Below are positions 1 to 7,991 of a DNA stretch of 64,000 nucleotides, in pieces (the first letter of the stretch is position 1; every line of letters starts with the position of its first letter). Origin of the DNA: Saccharopolyspora indica. Lineage in GTDB: Bacteria; Actinomycetota; Actinomycetes; Mycobacteriales; Pseudonocardiaceae. Both the position numbers and the translations under genes were made by a program. Location: positions 62,001 through 126,000 of the forward strand of contig NZ_JAQGLB010000010.1 in the NCBI RefSeq assembly GCF_027853965.1, written 5' to 3'. The notes beneath the pieces are model-generated. The model was not told the origin of the DNA. It did not search any database and worked only from the letters and a program-made list of their open reading frames with translations.

Positions 1-192
1 AGGATCGCGCCGATCTTCGCCCAGTACGACCCGGCGGACGGCGCGCGGGCGTGGCGCGCGCTGATCGACCTCTACTCCGATGTCGCGGCGGAAACAGCGC
101 GCCTCGCCGTGCTCCCCCGGCTGGACCTGAAGGCGAAGGTCCTGCGGCACGTCGACTCGGTCCTGCACGGGCCGGGGGACGGCACGTCGTGA
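1..192 (+). CDS. C-terminal end of an unidentified protein (partial)
   Basis: An open frame enters from the left edge and stops with TGA at 190-192, giving the last 63 residues of a protein. The tail is mostly helical in character, with an amphipathic stretch (ALIDLYSDVAAETARLA) followed by a basic and then a Gly/Pro-rich end. The helical stretch faintly recalls the C-terminal domain of aminoglycoside adenylyltransferases, but 63 residues are too few to assign a family. The next gene is convergent and its stop lies 17 bases downstream. Confidence 0.5.
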   Translation, partial: RIAPIFAQYDPADGARAWRALIDLYSDVAAETARLAVLPRLDLKAKVLRHVDSVLHGPGDGTS

Positions 193-208
193 AGCACTCG
201 CCGACTGC

Positions 209-1024
209 TCAGGCCGTTTCCTCCCGGTAGATGCGGGTGAGTTCGGGGGCGTAGGCGAGGAGGAGCTGGAGGGTGCTGATCGGGGCTCCGATCAGGCTGG
301 GCACCGCCAGGTCGTGCGCCACGTGGGCGCCTCGGTGAGTGGGGACCGGCGTGGTCACGTCGGTGAACCAGCGCAGGAAGTCGGCCGGGACCAGCGGGAT
401 TCCCGTCGCCCGGTCCAGGTTCTCGTTGAGCATCAGCAGCGCGGCCTGCGGGTTGCGGAGCATCCAGCGGTAGAGCTCGCTGAACTGGAAGATCTGCCAG
501 TCGATCCGGGTCGGGCGGGCGCCGTTGGCCTCGGCCAGGCGCAGGCCGTGCTCGGTCGAGGCCTGTTCGGCGTTGCCCCACGCCGGGTCGTGCGTCCAGC
601 GGTCGGTCAGCTCGCCGCGCTGCATGCGGCGGAGGTAGTCGGCCCACAGGTGCGATCCCGGGTTGCCGCCGTCGTCGTCGGAGACGCCCAGGGCCATCGC
701 GGTGCCTCGCTCGATGCCCTCCAGGATGCCGGCGTCGACGTGCGAGACCCAGGAACCCCGCTCGCCGAAGCCCTTCTCGATGAAGAAGCCGATGATGCCC
801 TCGATGTTGCGCCAGTGCCGGAAACCGGGGATGTACTCCGCCGAAACCCGGTCCTGCACGGCTCGGACGAACGCGAGCCGCTCGGTCAGCGGCAGGGCCT
901 CCAGCTCGGCCGCGCTGCAGTCCAGAGTGGACGCGCACGATCGGCCGGTGCGTTCCTGCGCGCTCGCCGGGATCGGCAGCGCTGCGAGGACCAGGGCGAG
1001 CAACAAGGGCACGAGACGGGCCAC
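209..1024 (-). CDS. Secreted protein of unknown function
   Basis: The 271-residue product starts at GTG (1024) behind a strong GAGGAGG ribosome site. Residues 1-22 form a classic Sec signal peptide: Arg near the start, a Leu/Ala core, and an SAQ cleavage site. The mature part has two Cys near the N terminus (CASTLDC) and is rich in Trp, with no transmembrane segment. I do not recognise a catalytic motif. It is transcribed away from the protease gene at 1188, so the two secreted-protein genes share a 160-base divergent promoter region. Confidence 0.75.
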   Translation of the reverse strand: MARLVPLLLALVLAALPIPASAQERTGRSCASTLDCSAAELEALPLTERLAFVRAVQDRVSAEYIPGFRHWRNIEGIIGFFIEKGFGERGSWVSHVDAGILEGIERGTAMALGVSDDDGGNPGSHLWADYLRRMQRGELTDRWTHDPAWGNAEQASTEHGLRLAEANGARPTRIDWQIFQFSELYRWMLRNPQAALLMLNENLDRATGIPLVPADFLRWFTDVTTPVPTHRGAHVAHDLAVPSLIGAPISTLQLLLAYAPELTRIYREETA

Positions 1025-1187
1025 GGAACTCCTCCTCGGGGTGGGCGTCGAGCAGGAAGTGAACCACCAGGACGATCATTCGTCGCCACGTCCACGCAGG
1101 GTTTCACCGGATCAGGGCTCGGTTTCGTAGCAGAACCGTCACACGGTGATCGAGACGCGCGGACATCGGCCGGTCACGGTGGGGCAC

Positions 1188-2726
1188 ATGCGAAGTCGTT
1201 CTCTGCTGTTCGGCGCGGTGCTCGCGCTGACCGCGCCGCTGGTGGGCGCCGTGCCCGCACAAGCCGTCCTGGGCGGTACCGAGTCGGCCCGGCCCTATCC
1301 GTTCATGGGTTCGTTCCAGCCGTCCTTCCCCAGATCACCGCATCCCGACGGGCACGGTTGCGGCGTGGAAGTGCTTGCTCCGCAATGGGTTCTGACCGCC
1401 AGCCACTGCGCGGGCAAGAATCCGACGGGCGCTCGGGTGGGCGTGCCGCGGGGCTGGCAGGTCCGGATCGGGTCGCTGGAGACCGGCGGCGGGGGAGAGG
1501 TCGCCGAGGTCGACCACTACTACCGGCTGGCCACCCACCAGGACGAGGGCGGTTTCTGGGGCAAGGACCTGGCGCTGCTGCACCTGCGGACCCCGGTCCG
1601 CGCCGAACCGGTGTGGATCGCCTCGGCCACACCACCGGAGAACACCCCGGTGCGCATCATGGGCTGGGGAATGACCTGCGATGACAGCAACGATCCCGGC
1701 TGCTTCACGGAGAAGCTGCGGGAGGCCGACACCGTGGTGCAGCCGAGTTCGGCGTGCCGGGAAGCGAGCCCCGGAGAGCTGTGCATCGGCAGCCGGGACG
1801 GCAGCGTCGCTTCGAGCAACATGGATTCCGGTGGTCCGGCGCTGGTCCGCGAAGGCGGCGAGTGGGCGATCGCCGGTGTGGTCAGCGGCCCGGGCGGCGG
1901 GGAGAGTTCTCCGACGCTGTTCACCGACGTCACCAGGCACGCCGACTGGATCAACGGGATCATCGGCGGCACCGACGTGCCGCCGGACGACCGGATCCCG
2001 AACGTGGAGGGCGCGGTCGAGCTCAACGGCTGCGTCGGTTCGGTGGTCCGCACGCCGACGGCCCGGCCCGAGGATCCGGCGCTGCTGCTGACCAACGGGC
2101 ACTGCGTCGAGCAGCGGCCCGAGCCGGGGAAAGCGCTGGTGGACCAGCCCGCGGATCTCGAAGTGCCCATCGCCGATCCGCAGGGCTACCCGCAGAGCAC
2201 CGCCCGCGCGAACCGGCTGGTGTACGCGACGATGACCGGCACCGACATCGCGCTGTACCGCCTCGACAAGACCTACGGCCAACTCGCCGGTGAGGGCGCG
2301 AAGGTCTTCGAGCTCGCGTCCGGTCCCGTGCGCGCGGGCGACCCGCTGACCATGGCCTACACCAGCCGGCGCTTCAGCTGCCTCGCCGAGGCAGTGGTCC
2401 CGCACCTGCGGGAAGGCGGCTACCAGCAGGACGATTCGATCCGCTACGCCGCAGGCGAGGACTGCGCTCCGTGGCCCGGCACTTCCGGCGCGGCTCTGCT
2501 GGCGCCGGACGGCAGCACGGTCGTGGGGATCCACAGCACGCACAACCGCGACGGCGAGCAGTGCACCGCCGACAATCCCTGCGAGGTCGGGCCGGACGGG
2601 ACCGAAACCGCTGTGCAGGGGCGTGCTTACGGCCAGCAGGTCCACCTGATCGCGGCCTGCCTCGGCGAAGGATCGGAGCTGGACCTGTCCCGCCCGGACT
2701 GCGCCCTCACCGGAAACCGCCGGTGA
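1188..2726 (+). CDS. Secreted serine protease with two trypsin-like domains
   Basis: The start is placed at ATG 1188 because a signal peptide (MRSRSLLFGAVLAL, cleavage after AQA about residue 26) begins there; an earlier GTG at 1146 would bury it. The first domain carries the chymotrypsin triad His73 (TASHC), Asp127 (KDLALL) and Ser214 (MDSGGP). A second, more divergent domain follows from about residue 275, with His305 (TNGHC), Asp353 (TDIALY) and Ser433 (GTSGAA), resembling the V8/glutamyl endopeptidase style of active site. The reading frame is continuous through both. At 512 residues it is roughly twice the size of a single S1 protease. Acts outside the cell; substrate unknown. Confidence 0.88.
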   Translation: MRSRSLLFGAVLALTAPLVGAVPAQAVLGGTESARPYPFMGSFQPSFPRSPHPDGHGCGVEVLAPQWVLTASHCAGKNPTGARVGVPRGWQVRIGSLETGGGGEVAEVDHYYRLATHQDEGGFWGKDLALLHLRTPVRAEPVWIASATPPENTPVRIMGWGMTCDDSNDPGCFTEKLREADTVVQPSSACREASPGELCIGSRDGSVASSNMDSGGPALVREGGEWAIAGVVSGPGGGESSPTLFTDVTRHADWINGIIGGTDVPPDDRIPNVEGAVELNGCVGSVVRTPTARPEDPALLLTNGHCVEQRPEPGKALVDQPADLEVPIADPQGYPQSTARANRLVYATMTGTDIALYRLDKTYGQLAGEGAKVFELASGPVRAGDPLTMAYTSRRFSCLAEAVVPHLREGGYQQDDSIRYAAGEDCAPWPGTSGAALLAPDGSTVVGIHSTHNRDGEQCTADNPCEVGPDGTETAVQGRAYGQQVHLIAACLGEGSELDLSRPDCALTGNRR

Positions 2727-2745
2727 GGAGCCCGCGGCAACCCGG

Positions 2746-3765
2746 TCAGCTCAGGGCGTCGACGAGCTTCGGCGTGAGGTGGTCCAGCGCGAACGGGATG
2801 CTGGAGACCGTGGCCGAGCCGAGGGCCATCGTCAGGTCGTAGTCGTCCAGCAGGATCAGCGAACCCCGCTTGGCCGCGGGGAGGTTGTTCAGCAGCGGGT
2901 CGTTGCGGACCGCGTCCACGTCGGTCGCCTTCGCCGTGGTGACGATGACGACGTCGGCGTCCAGCAGCGAGACCTGCTCCTTGCTGATCTTGACGTTGAA
3001 CTTGCCGCCGCTGTCCAGCCCCTCGATGGCCGGGGACAGCCGCAGGCCCAGCTGCTCCAGCAGTGCGGTCCGGGCGTCCTGCTTGGTGTAGGCCGCGTAG
3101 GTGCCCGCCGAGTCGGTGCGGACGGTGACGTGCGTCTTGCCCTGGAACAGCGGGTTGGCCTCGCGGGTCTGGTCGATGCGCGCCTGGGTGTCGGCGAGGA
3201 GCTTGGCGACCTCGTCCTGCTTGCCCAGCGCACGGCCGATGGTCTCGGCCTGCACCCGCCAGTTCACCCCGTAGTCGATCGCCTCCGGCGGCTGCGCCAC
3301 CACCGGGTTGAAGCTGGTCAGCCGGTTGTACTGCTCCTGGGTCAGGGCGCTCTGCAGGGCGAGCATGACGTCGGGGGCCAGCGCGATGACGCCCTCCGCG
3401 TCGACCTCGCTGCCGAAGATCTTCGGCTTCTCGCCGCGGAGCATCGGCTCGACCCACGGGCCGACGCCGCTCTCCCACGGCCCCCACTTGGTCAGCCCGA
3501 CCGGGACGACGCCGAGCGGCAGCAGCACGTCGTGGTCGGTGATGCCGAGGCTGACGATCCGCTGCGGGGCGGCCTTGATCTCCGCGGTTCCGTACCGGTT
3601 CGGGATGCTCGCCGGGAATCCCGGGCCGCCCTGCGGGCTGTCGGCCTCGCCGGGAGCGCCGCTGGTGCCGCAGGCGGCCAGCCCGGCGGCGGCGAGCACG
3701 CCGGTCGCGCCGATCAGGAAGCCCCGCCGGCCGATGCTGCGGGCGGCTGCTGGGGGAGGAGTCAT
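2746..3765 (-). CDS. Iron-siderophore ABC transporter substrate-binding lipoprotein
   Basis: 339 residues. The N terminus has twin arginines (13-14), a hydrophobic stretch and a lipobox ending at Cys32 (LAAC), so it is a lipoprotein probably exported by Tat. The mature part matches the FecB/FepB periplasmic-binding fold, including the APQRIVSLG entry strand and the APDVMLAL segment. Its role would be to capture a ferric siderophore and hand it to a FecCD-type permease, but no permease or ATPase gene is adjacent. An iron box lies 31 bases upstream of the start, so expression should rise in iron starvation. Convergent with the protease gene, stops 19 bases apart. Confidence 0.9.
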   Translation of the reverse strand: MTPPPAAARSIGRRGFLIGATGVLAAAGLAACGTSGAPGEADSPQGGPGFPASIPNRYGTAEIKAAPQRIVSLGITDHDVLLPLGVVPVGLTKWGPWESGVGPWVEPMLRGEKPKIFGSEVDAEGVIALAPDVMLALQSALTQEQYNRLTSFNPVVAQPPEAIDYGVNWRVQAETIGRALGKQDEVAKLLADTQARIDQTREANPLFQGKTHVTVRTDSAGTYAAYTKQDARTALLEQLGLRLSPAIEGLDSGGKFNVKISKEQVSLLDADVVIVTTAKATDVDAVRNDPLLNNLPAAKRGSLILLDDYDLTMALGSATVSSIPFALDHLTPKLVDALS

Positions 3766-3795
3766 CTCCGCGTCCTTAGTAGTCCGACATCTCGT

Positions 3796-3814
3796 GGAAG
3801 AAAGGCTAACCTAA
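3796..3814 (-). promoter_or_regulatory. Iron box (IdeR/DmdR-type operator)
   Basis: On the minus strand the 19-mer begins TTAGGTTAG and matches the actinobacterial DtxR/IdeR consensus TTAGGTTAGGCTAACCTAA at 13 of 19 positions, with one half-site perfect. It sits just upstream of the siderophore-binding lipoprotein gene, the expected place for Fe(II)-dependent repression. Confidence 0.75.
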
Positions 3815-3917
3815 CTCAGGGTGCCGGTGATCCGCTGGTGAATCGGATCACCGGGGCGCCGCGAGGGCGTATCGTGGCTGGGAGAGCGATCGCACATCAA
3901 CCAGCGTTGGAGTCGCG

Positions 3918-4127
3918 ATGAGTGACGATGACGTTTTCGGCCGCCGTTGGGTGCTCTCCGAGGACGAGCTGCTGCGGATGCTCTGGCGGAGTCACGCCGG
4001 GGAGAATCCCGACGTCCTGCTGGTCGAGCTGCACGCCAACCGCTGCGCTGACCGGCGCAATCCCGGGCCGTTCGGCGCACGCACGCCCAGGACGCCCCGG
4101 CACCGGCGCCATCGCGCGGTGCGCTGA
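3918..4127 (+). CDS. Small hypothetical protein
   Basis: 69 residues from ATG 3918, with GGAG six bases upstream. The first 42 residues look protein-like (acidic start, then WVLSEDELLRMLWR and a helical segment); the last 25 are Arg/Pro-rich and could be low-complexity tail. No known domain. It stands alone between the divergent siderophore-binding gene and the EI24 gene. The start context supports it, but its size leaves doubt. Confidence 0.45.
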   Translation: MSDDDVFGRRWVLSEDELLRMLWRSHAGENPDVLLVELHANRCADRRNPGPFGARTPRTPRHRRHRAVR

Positions 4128-4199
4128 TCACACCCCGGGCACATCCGGCTGCCGGTACCGTGTCTGTCGATCGACACCCCGGACTGGAGATGTGCCCTG

Positions 4200-4955
4200 A
4201 TGAGTTCGTTCCTCGCCGGATTCCGCGCCCTGGGCACCGGGTTCGGCCTGATCCTGCGTCGCCCGAAGCTGCTGCTCCTCGGCGCGTTGCCCGCGCTGAT
4301 CAGCGCCGCGCTGCTGCTGGGCTGCCTCGGTGCGCTGATCTACTTCAGCGGTGACCTGGTCAGCTGGATGACGCCGTTCGCCGACGGCTGGGGCGATGTC
4401 GGGCGCCGGGCGCTGCGGATCCTGGTGGGCGTGGCGCTGGTCGGTTCGGCGGCGTTGCTGGCCTCGGTGTCGTTCATCGCGATCACGCTGCTCATCGGCG
4501 GACCGTTCTACGAGCACATCGCAGAGAAGGCCGAAGAGGAACTGGGGCTGGACACCTCCGACGACGGTGCCGGCGTGATGCGCCAGCTCGGCCGCGGGGT
4601 GAAGGACTCGGTGAAGCTGGTGCTGATCGCGCTGACCGGCGCGATCGTGCTGTTCGCGATCGGGTTCATCCCGGTGGCCGGGCAGATCGCCGCGCTGGTG
4701 CTCGGCGCGCTGTTCGGCTCGTGGCTGATCACCTTGGAGATGGTCGGCCTGGTCTTCACGCGGCGCGGGCTCAAGCTCGCCGACCGGCGCCGGGCGCTGC
4801 GCGGGTACCGGGCCGCGACCTTCGGCTTCGGCCTGCCGACCTACCTGCTGTGCCTGGTCCCGGTGCTGCAGCTGGTGGTGATCCCGTCGGCGGTGGTCGG
4901 CGGGACGCTGCTGGCGCACCGGGTTCTCGGGCCGACGCCGCGGGACGCGCGCTAG
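4200..4955 (+). CDS. EI24 / CysZ-family membrane protein
   Basis: 251 residues with four to six hydrophobic helices (about residues 22-48, 75-98, 140-175, 208-235). The overall pattern, including FSGG-like turns, a GGPFYEHIAEKAEEEL segment after the second helix and the GFIPVAGQ loop, fits the EI24 domain family that includes bacterial CysZ, a sulfate permease feeding cysteine synthesis. In actinomycetes these proteins are mostly uncharacterised, so sulfate uptake is only a possibility. ATG at 4200 directly follows a TGCCCTG context without a strong ribosome site. The convergent TetR gene ends 16 bases beyond its stop. Confidence 0.8.
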   Translation: MSSFLAGFRALGTGFGLILRRPKLLLLGALPALISAALLLGCLGALIYFSGDLVSWMTPFADGWGDVGRRALRILVGVALVGSAALLASVSFIAITLLIGGPFYEHIAEKAEEELGLDTSDDGAGVMRQLGRGVKDSVKLVLIALTGAIVLFAIGFIPVAGQIAALVLGALFGSWLITLEMVGLVFTRRGLKLADRRRALRGYRAATFGFGLPTYLLCLVPVLQLVVIPSAVVGGTLLAHRVLGPTPRDAR

Positions 4956-4971
4956 AGCCTGTCTGGGCCTC

Positions 4972-5544
4972 TTAGTCCTGTGTGGACCGGCGCAGTCCCT
5001 GGTCGACGAGGTCGATGAGCCACTCGAAGCTCTCGTCGACGTCGGCGGACCACTGGAAGCCGTGCGCGGCCTGCAAGGTGGCGAAGCCGTGGAAGGAGCT
5101 GCGCACCGCGCGCAGCGCGTGGTCCAGCTGATCCGGCTCGACGGGGTAGCCCCGCAGCACCGCGGTGAAGGAGTCCAGCAGCCGTGCTCCGGCGACCGCG
5201 ATCGGATCGTCCGGGCCGGTCGGCTCGACGCCGACGGTGGCCGCGTACCGGCCGGGGTGGGCGAGCGCGAAGCCGCGGAACGCGCGGGCCGCGGCGGCGA
5301 GGGCGTCCCGGCCCGCGCGGCCCCGCACGGCGGCGCCCACCGCGTCGGCCGCTTCGGTGAGGGCGAGCGCGGCGATCCGGCGGTTCAGGTCGTCCTGGTT
5401 GGCGATGTGCTTGTAGAGCGACGGTGTTCGCACGCCGACCCGCTCGGCCAGCAGGCCCATGGTCAGCCCGGTGAAGCCGACCTCGTCGGCGAGCGCCGCT
5501 CCGGCCGCGACGACGGCGTTCGGGTCGAGTCCGGCCCTAGGCAC
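4972..5544 (-). CDS. TetR-family repressor (WHG-type C-terminal domain)
   Basis: 190 residues. The N-terminal helix-turn-helix is at about 20-55 (VGFTGLTMGLLAERVGVRTPSLYKHI), typical of TetR. The C-terminal ligand domain resembles the WHG/TetR_C_33 group. Its start overlaps the end of the alpha/beta hydrolase gene by 8 bases (5537-5544), so the two are co-translated from one message. A long inverted repeat in front of that operon is the likely binding site, implying autorepression released by a hydrolase-related ligand. Confidence 0.88.
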   Translation of the reverse strand: MPRAGLDPNAVVAAGAALADEVGFTGLTMGLLAERVGVRTPSLYKHIANQDDLNRRIAALALTEAADAVGAAVRGRAGRDALAAAARAFRGFALAHPGRYAATVGVEPTGPDDPIAVAGARLLDSFTAVLRGYPVEPDQLDHALRAVRSSFHGFATLQAAHGFQWSADVDESFEWLIDLVDQGLRRSTQD

Positions 5545-6367
5545 GGGCGGGTTCCAGGAACGACAGCATCGCGGTGACCACCTCGGCGGGGAACTGGACG
5601 TGCGGGTAGTGGCCCGCGCCGGTGATCATCTCAAGCCGGCCCAGGCCGGGCGGCAGCGCCGCCACGATCGCCTCGCCCTCGGCCCGCGGGGAAGCCCAGT
5701 CGGGGTCGAGGGTGCCCTGCACGATCAGCACCGGGCAGCCGACGTTGCCCAGCTGCGTCCCGGCGTCGACTGGCGCGGACCGGCCCATCAGCTGCATGGC
5801 CTTCATCCGGCCGGGTTCGCGCAGCAGCGCGTCGATCCGGGCGAGGCGGGCGTCCCAGTCCGCCGGTTTCGGGCCGGGGTGGGCGATCTCCAGATACTCC
5901 TTCCAGAGCCGGACGCTGCCGAACAGGGCCGCGCCGAGCAGGCGGAGCATGCCGCGGCGGAAGCGGGCCACCCGCAGGTCGCCGAGCGCGATCTGCTGCT
6001 CGCGGGTGAACGGCGCGAGTTCGACGACCGCGGTGATCAGCGACGGAGCCTTCGCCGCGGCGATCGTGGCGGCTCCGCCGGAGATCGAGTGCCCGACCAG
6101 CACCGCCGGGCCGCCGAGGTGGTTCACCAGGGCGATCAGGTCTCCCGCGATGTCGGTTCGGGTGTAGGACGGCCACCCGGTGCTGGACTCGCCGCAGCCG
6201 CGCAGGTCCGCGGCGGCGACGCGGTGTCCGGCCGCGACGAGCGCCGGGGTGATGTGCCGGTAGGCCTCGCGGCTGTCGCCCATGCCGTGGGCCAGCACGA
6301 CGAGCGGCCCGGAGCCGGTCACCTCGTAGGCGAGGGTGCCGCCGTCGACGGCGAGGTGTTCGGTCAT
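5537..6367 (-). CDS. Alpha/beta-hydrolase
   Basis: 276 residues with the alpha/beta-hydrolase layout: oxyanion region LAHGMGD (26-31), nucleophile elbow GHSISGG with Ser94, an acid in GTLDPDW and the catalytic His in GAGHYPH near the C terminus. A cap of helices sits between. This is the epoxide-hydrolase/haloperoxidase-like branch; the substrate cannot be read from sequence. First gene of a two-gene operon with the overlapping TetR gene; a 41-bp imperfect palindrome covers the promoter region immediately upstream. Confidence 0.88.
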   Translation of the reverse strand: MTEHLAVDGGTLAYEVTGSGPLVVLAHGMGDSREAYRHITPALVAAGHRVAAADLRGCGESSTGWPSYTRTDIAGDLIALVNHLGGPAVLVGHSISGGAATIAAAKAPSLITAVVELAPFTREQQIALGDLRVARFRRGMLRLLGAALFGSVRLWKEYLEIAHPGPKPADWDARLARIDALLREPGRMKAMQLMGRSAPVDAGTQLGNVGCPVLIVQGTLDPDWASPRAEGEAIVAALPPGLGRLEMITGAGHYPHVQFPAEVVTAMLSFLEPARA

Positions 6368-6379
6368 CGCGACCTCCCG

Positions 6380-6420
6380 TTGGCTAACTCGATTAGCTAA
6401 AAGCTAAAGTCGTTAGCCAA
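6380..6420. promoter_or_regulatory. Long inverted-repeat operator of the hydrolase/TetR operon
   Basis: Two 19-base arms (6380-6398 and 6402-6420) separated by three A residues. Outer nine bases TTGGCTAAC and inner six TTAGCT match exactly in inverted order; only four central positions differ. Four TTAGC-type half-sites lie in 41 bases, the arrangement expected for two TetR dimers. AT-rich compared with its surroundings and 13 bases from the hydrolase start. Confidence 0.8.
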
Positions 6421-6677
6421 CAGTGTCAAGCCGCGTGCTCAGGGGAGGAGCGCTGGACGCCGACGATGATGTCGCGCGCATGCCGCGATGTAAGGGTGAC
6501 GACGGGGCGCGCTTGATGATGTCGGGTGCACTTCCGCAGGTGGGGCCCGTGAGCGTTTTGTGGGGTCATAGCACCACAAAACGCTCACGGTCTTTGACCA
6601 GGGGAAACTGAACTTCTCGCGGGGTGAGCAGGTGCTGAGGCTCCCCGGCGGCGGGGGTGGGCACCTAGAGTCGGGGT
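6421..6677. other. Divergent intergenic region without a gene
   Basis: Between the hydrolase operator and the M20 gene there is no credible coding frame. The only structure is the palindromic element A1 at 6547-6590; the remaining bases show nothing recognisable beyond the upstream sequence of the M20 gene. Confidence 0.5.
6547..6590. repeat. Palindromic repeat family A, copy 1
   Basis: 44 bases: arms CCGTGAGCGTTTTGTGG and its exact complement around a 10-base centre. It lies between two divergent genes, so it cannot be a terminator for either. Other family A copies are at 16577, 17604, 23155, 48505 and 62154. Confidence 0.85.
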
Positions 6678-7991
6678 GTGACGAAGCCTGTGCAGCCGGA
6701 CGACTCGTACCTCCGCGCCGTTTCCGCCGCCACCGAGCGGGCGGTGGCCGCGGCCGCGCCGATCCGTTCCGAGCACGCCGGGGCCGGTGAGATCCTGCGC
6801 GCGGAAGTCGAGGAGTGGGTGGACGTCCACGCCGACGACCTCGTCGCGCTGAGCCGCGACCTGCACGCGCACCCGGAAGAAGCGTTCGCCGAGCACCGGT
6901 CCGCGGCGCAGGCCGCGGAGCTGCTGCGCCGCCACGGGTGCGACGCCGAGGTGGGTGTCGGCGGGCTGGACACGGCCCTGCGCGCCGCGGTCGGCGGTGC
7001 GGGTCCGCACGTGGCGGTGCTGGCCGAGTACGACGCGCTGCCGGGCATCGGGCACGGGTGCGGGCACAACATCATCTGCTCGGCGGCGGTGGGCGGGTTC
7101 CTCGCCGCGGCATCGGCGGTGACCGCGACCGGAGGCCGGGTGAGCCTGTTCGGCACCCCGGCCGAGGAAGGCGGTGGCGGCAAGGAGCACCTGGCCCGCG
7201 CGGGACTGTTCGACGACGTCGACGCGGTGGTGATGCTGCACCCGTTCTCGCACGACATCGCCACCCACCCGTTCCTGGGGCGGCGGCAGGTCGAAGTGGT
7301 GTTCCACGGCGTGGCCGCGCACGCCGCCGCGCAGCCGTTCATGGGCCGCAACGCGCTGGACGCGGTGGTGGCGACCTACCAGGGCGTCGCGGCGCTGCGC
7401 CAGCACATGCCGTCGACGGACCGGGTGCACGGGATCATCACCGACGGCGGCAAGCGCCCCAACGTGGTGCCCGATCGCGCCGCGGCGCTGTTCTACGTGC
7501 GCTCCGCCGAGCCGGGATCGCTGCGCGACCTGGCGTCCCGGATCGAGGCCATCGCGCACGGCGCGGCGTCGATGACGGGCTGCGGGGTGGAGCTGAACTG
7601 GGACAACAACCCGGCCTACCTGCCGATCCGGCACAACGACGAGCTGGCCGCCCGCTGGGCCGAGCACCAGGCCCGCCGCGGCCGGACGTCGCTGCCGCGC
7701 GGTGTGGTCCCGGAGTACCTGACCGGCTCGACGGACCTCGGCAACATCAGCTACCGCGTCCCGGCGATCCACCCGATGATCGGCCTCGGCGACCCGAACC
7801 TGGCCCTGCACACGGCGGAATTCGCCGCCGCGGCGGGAAGTCCGGCAGGCGACCGGGCGGTGCTCGACGGCGCGGTCGGCCTCGCGCTGACCACAGTGGA
7901 CTACTTGACCGACGCCGCGCTGCGCGAAGCGGTCGACGCGGAGTTCCAGGCCGCGGGCGGAACCCTCGACGTCCCCGGCTACTTCGACTGA
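6678..7991 (+). CDS. M20-family amidohydrolase (AbgB-like)
   Basis: 437 residues from GTG 6678. Metal-binding motifs of M20D peptidases are visible: RDLHAHPE, EYDALPGIGHGCGHN (about residues 114-128) and the catalytic-base region GTPAEEGGGGKEH (about 158-170), followed by the dimerisation domain and a returning TDLGNISYRVPAIHP segment. The closest described relatives hydrolyse p-aminobenzoyl-glutamate or N-acyl amino acids and related amides; the exact substrate is not deducible. The 3' end overlaps the convergent sensor-kinase gene by 13 bases (7979-7991). Confidence 0.9.
   Translation: MTKPVQPDDSYLRAVSAATERAVAAAAPIRSEHAGAGEILRAEVEEWVDVHADDLVALSRDLHAHPEEAFAEHRSAAQAAELLRRHGCDAEVGVGGLDTALRAAVGGAGPHVAVLAEYDALPGIGHGCGHNIICSAAVGGFLAAASAVTATGGRVSLFGTPAEEGGGGKEHLARAGLFDDVDAVVMLHPFSHDIATHPFLGRRQVEVVFHGVAAHAAAQPFMGRNALDAVVATYQGVAALRQHMPSTDRVHGIITDGGKRPNVVPDRAAALFYVRSAEPGSLRDLASRIEAIAHGAASMTGCGVELNWDNNPAYLPIRHNDELAARWAEHQARRGRTSLPRGVVPEYLTGSTDLGNISYRVPAIHPMIGLGDPNLALHTAEFAAAAGSPAGDRAVLDGAVGLALTTVDYLTDAALREAVDAEFQAAGGTLDVPGYFD

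Noticed and set aside
1303..1635. Frameshift joining two separate protease genes
   Set aside because: The two trypsin-like domains are in one uninterrupted frame from 1188 to 2726 with no internal ribosome site or start between them.
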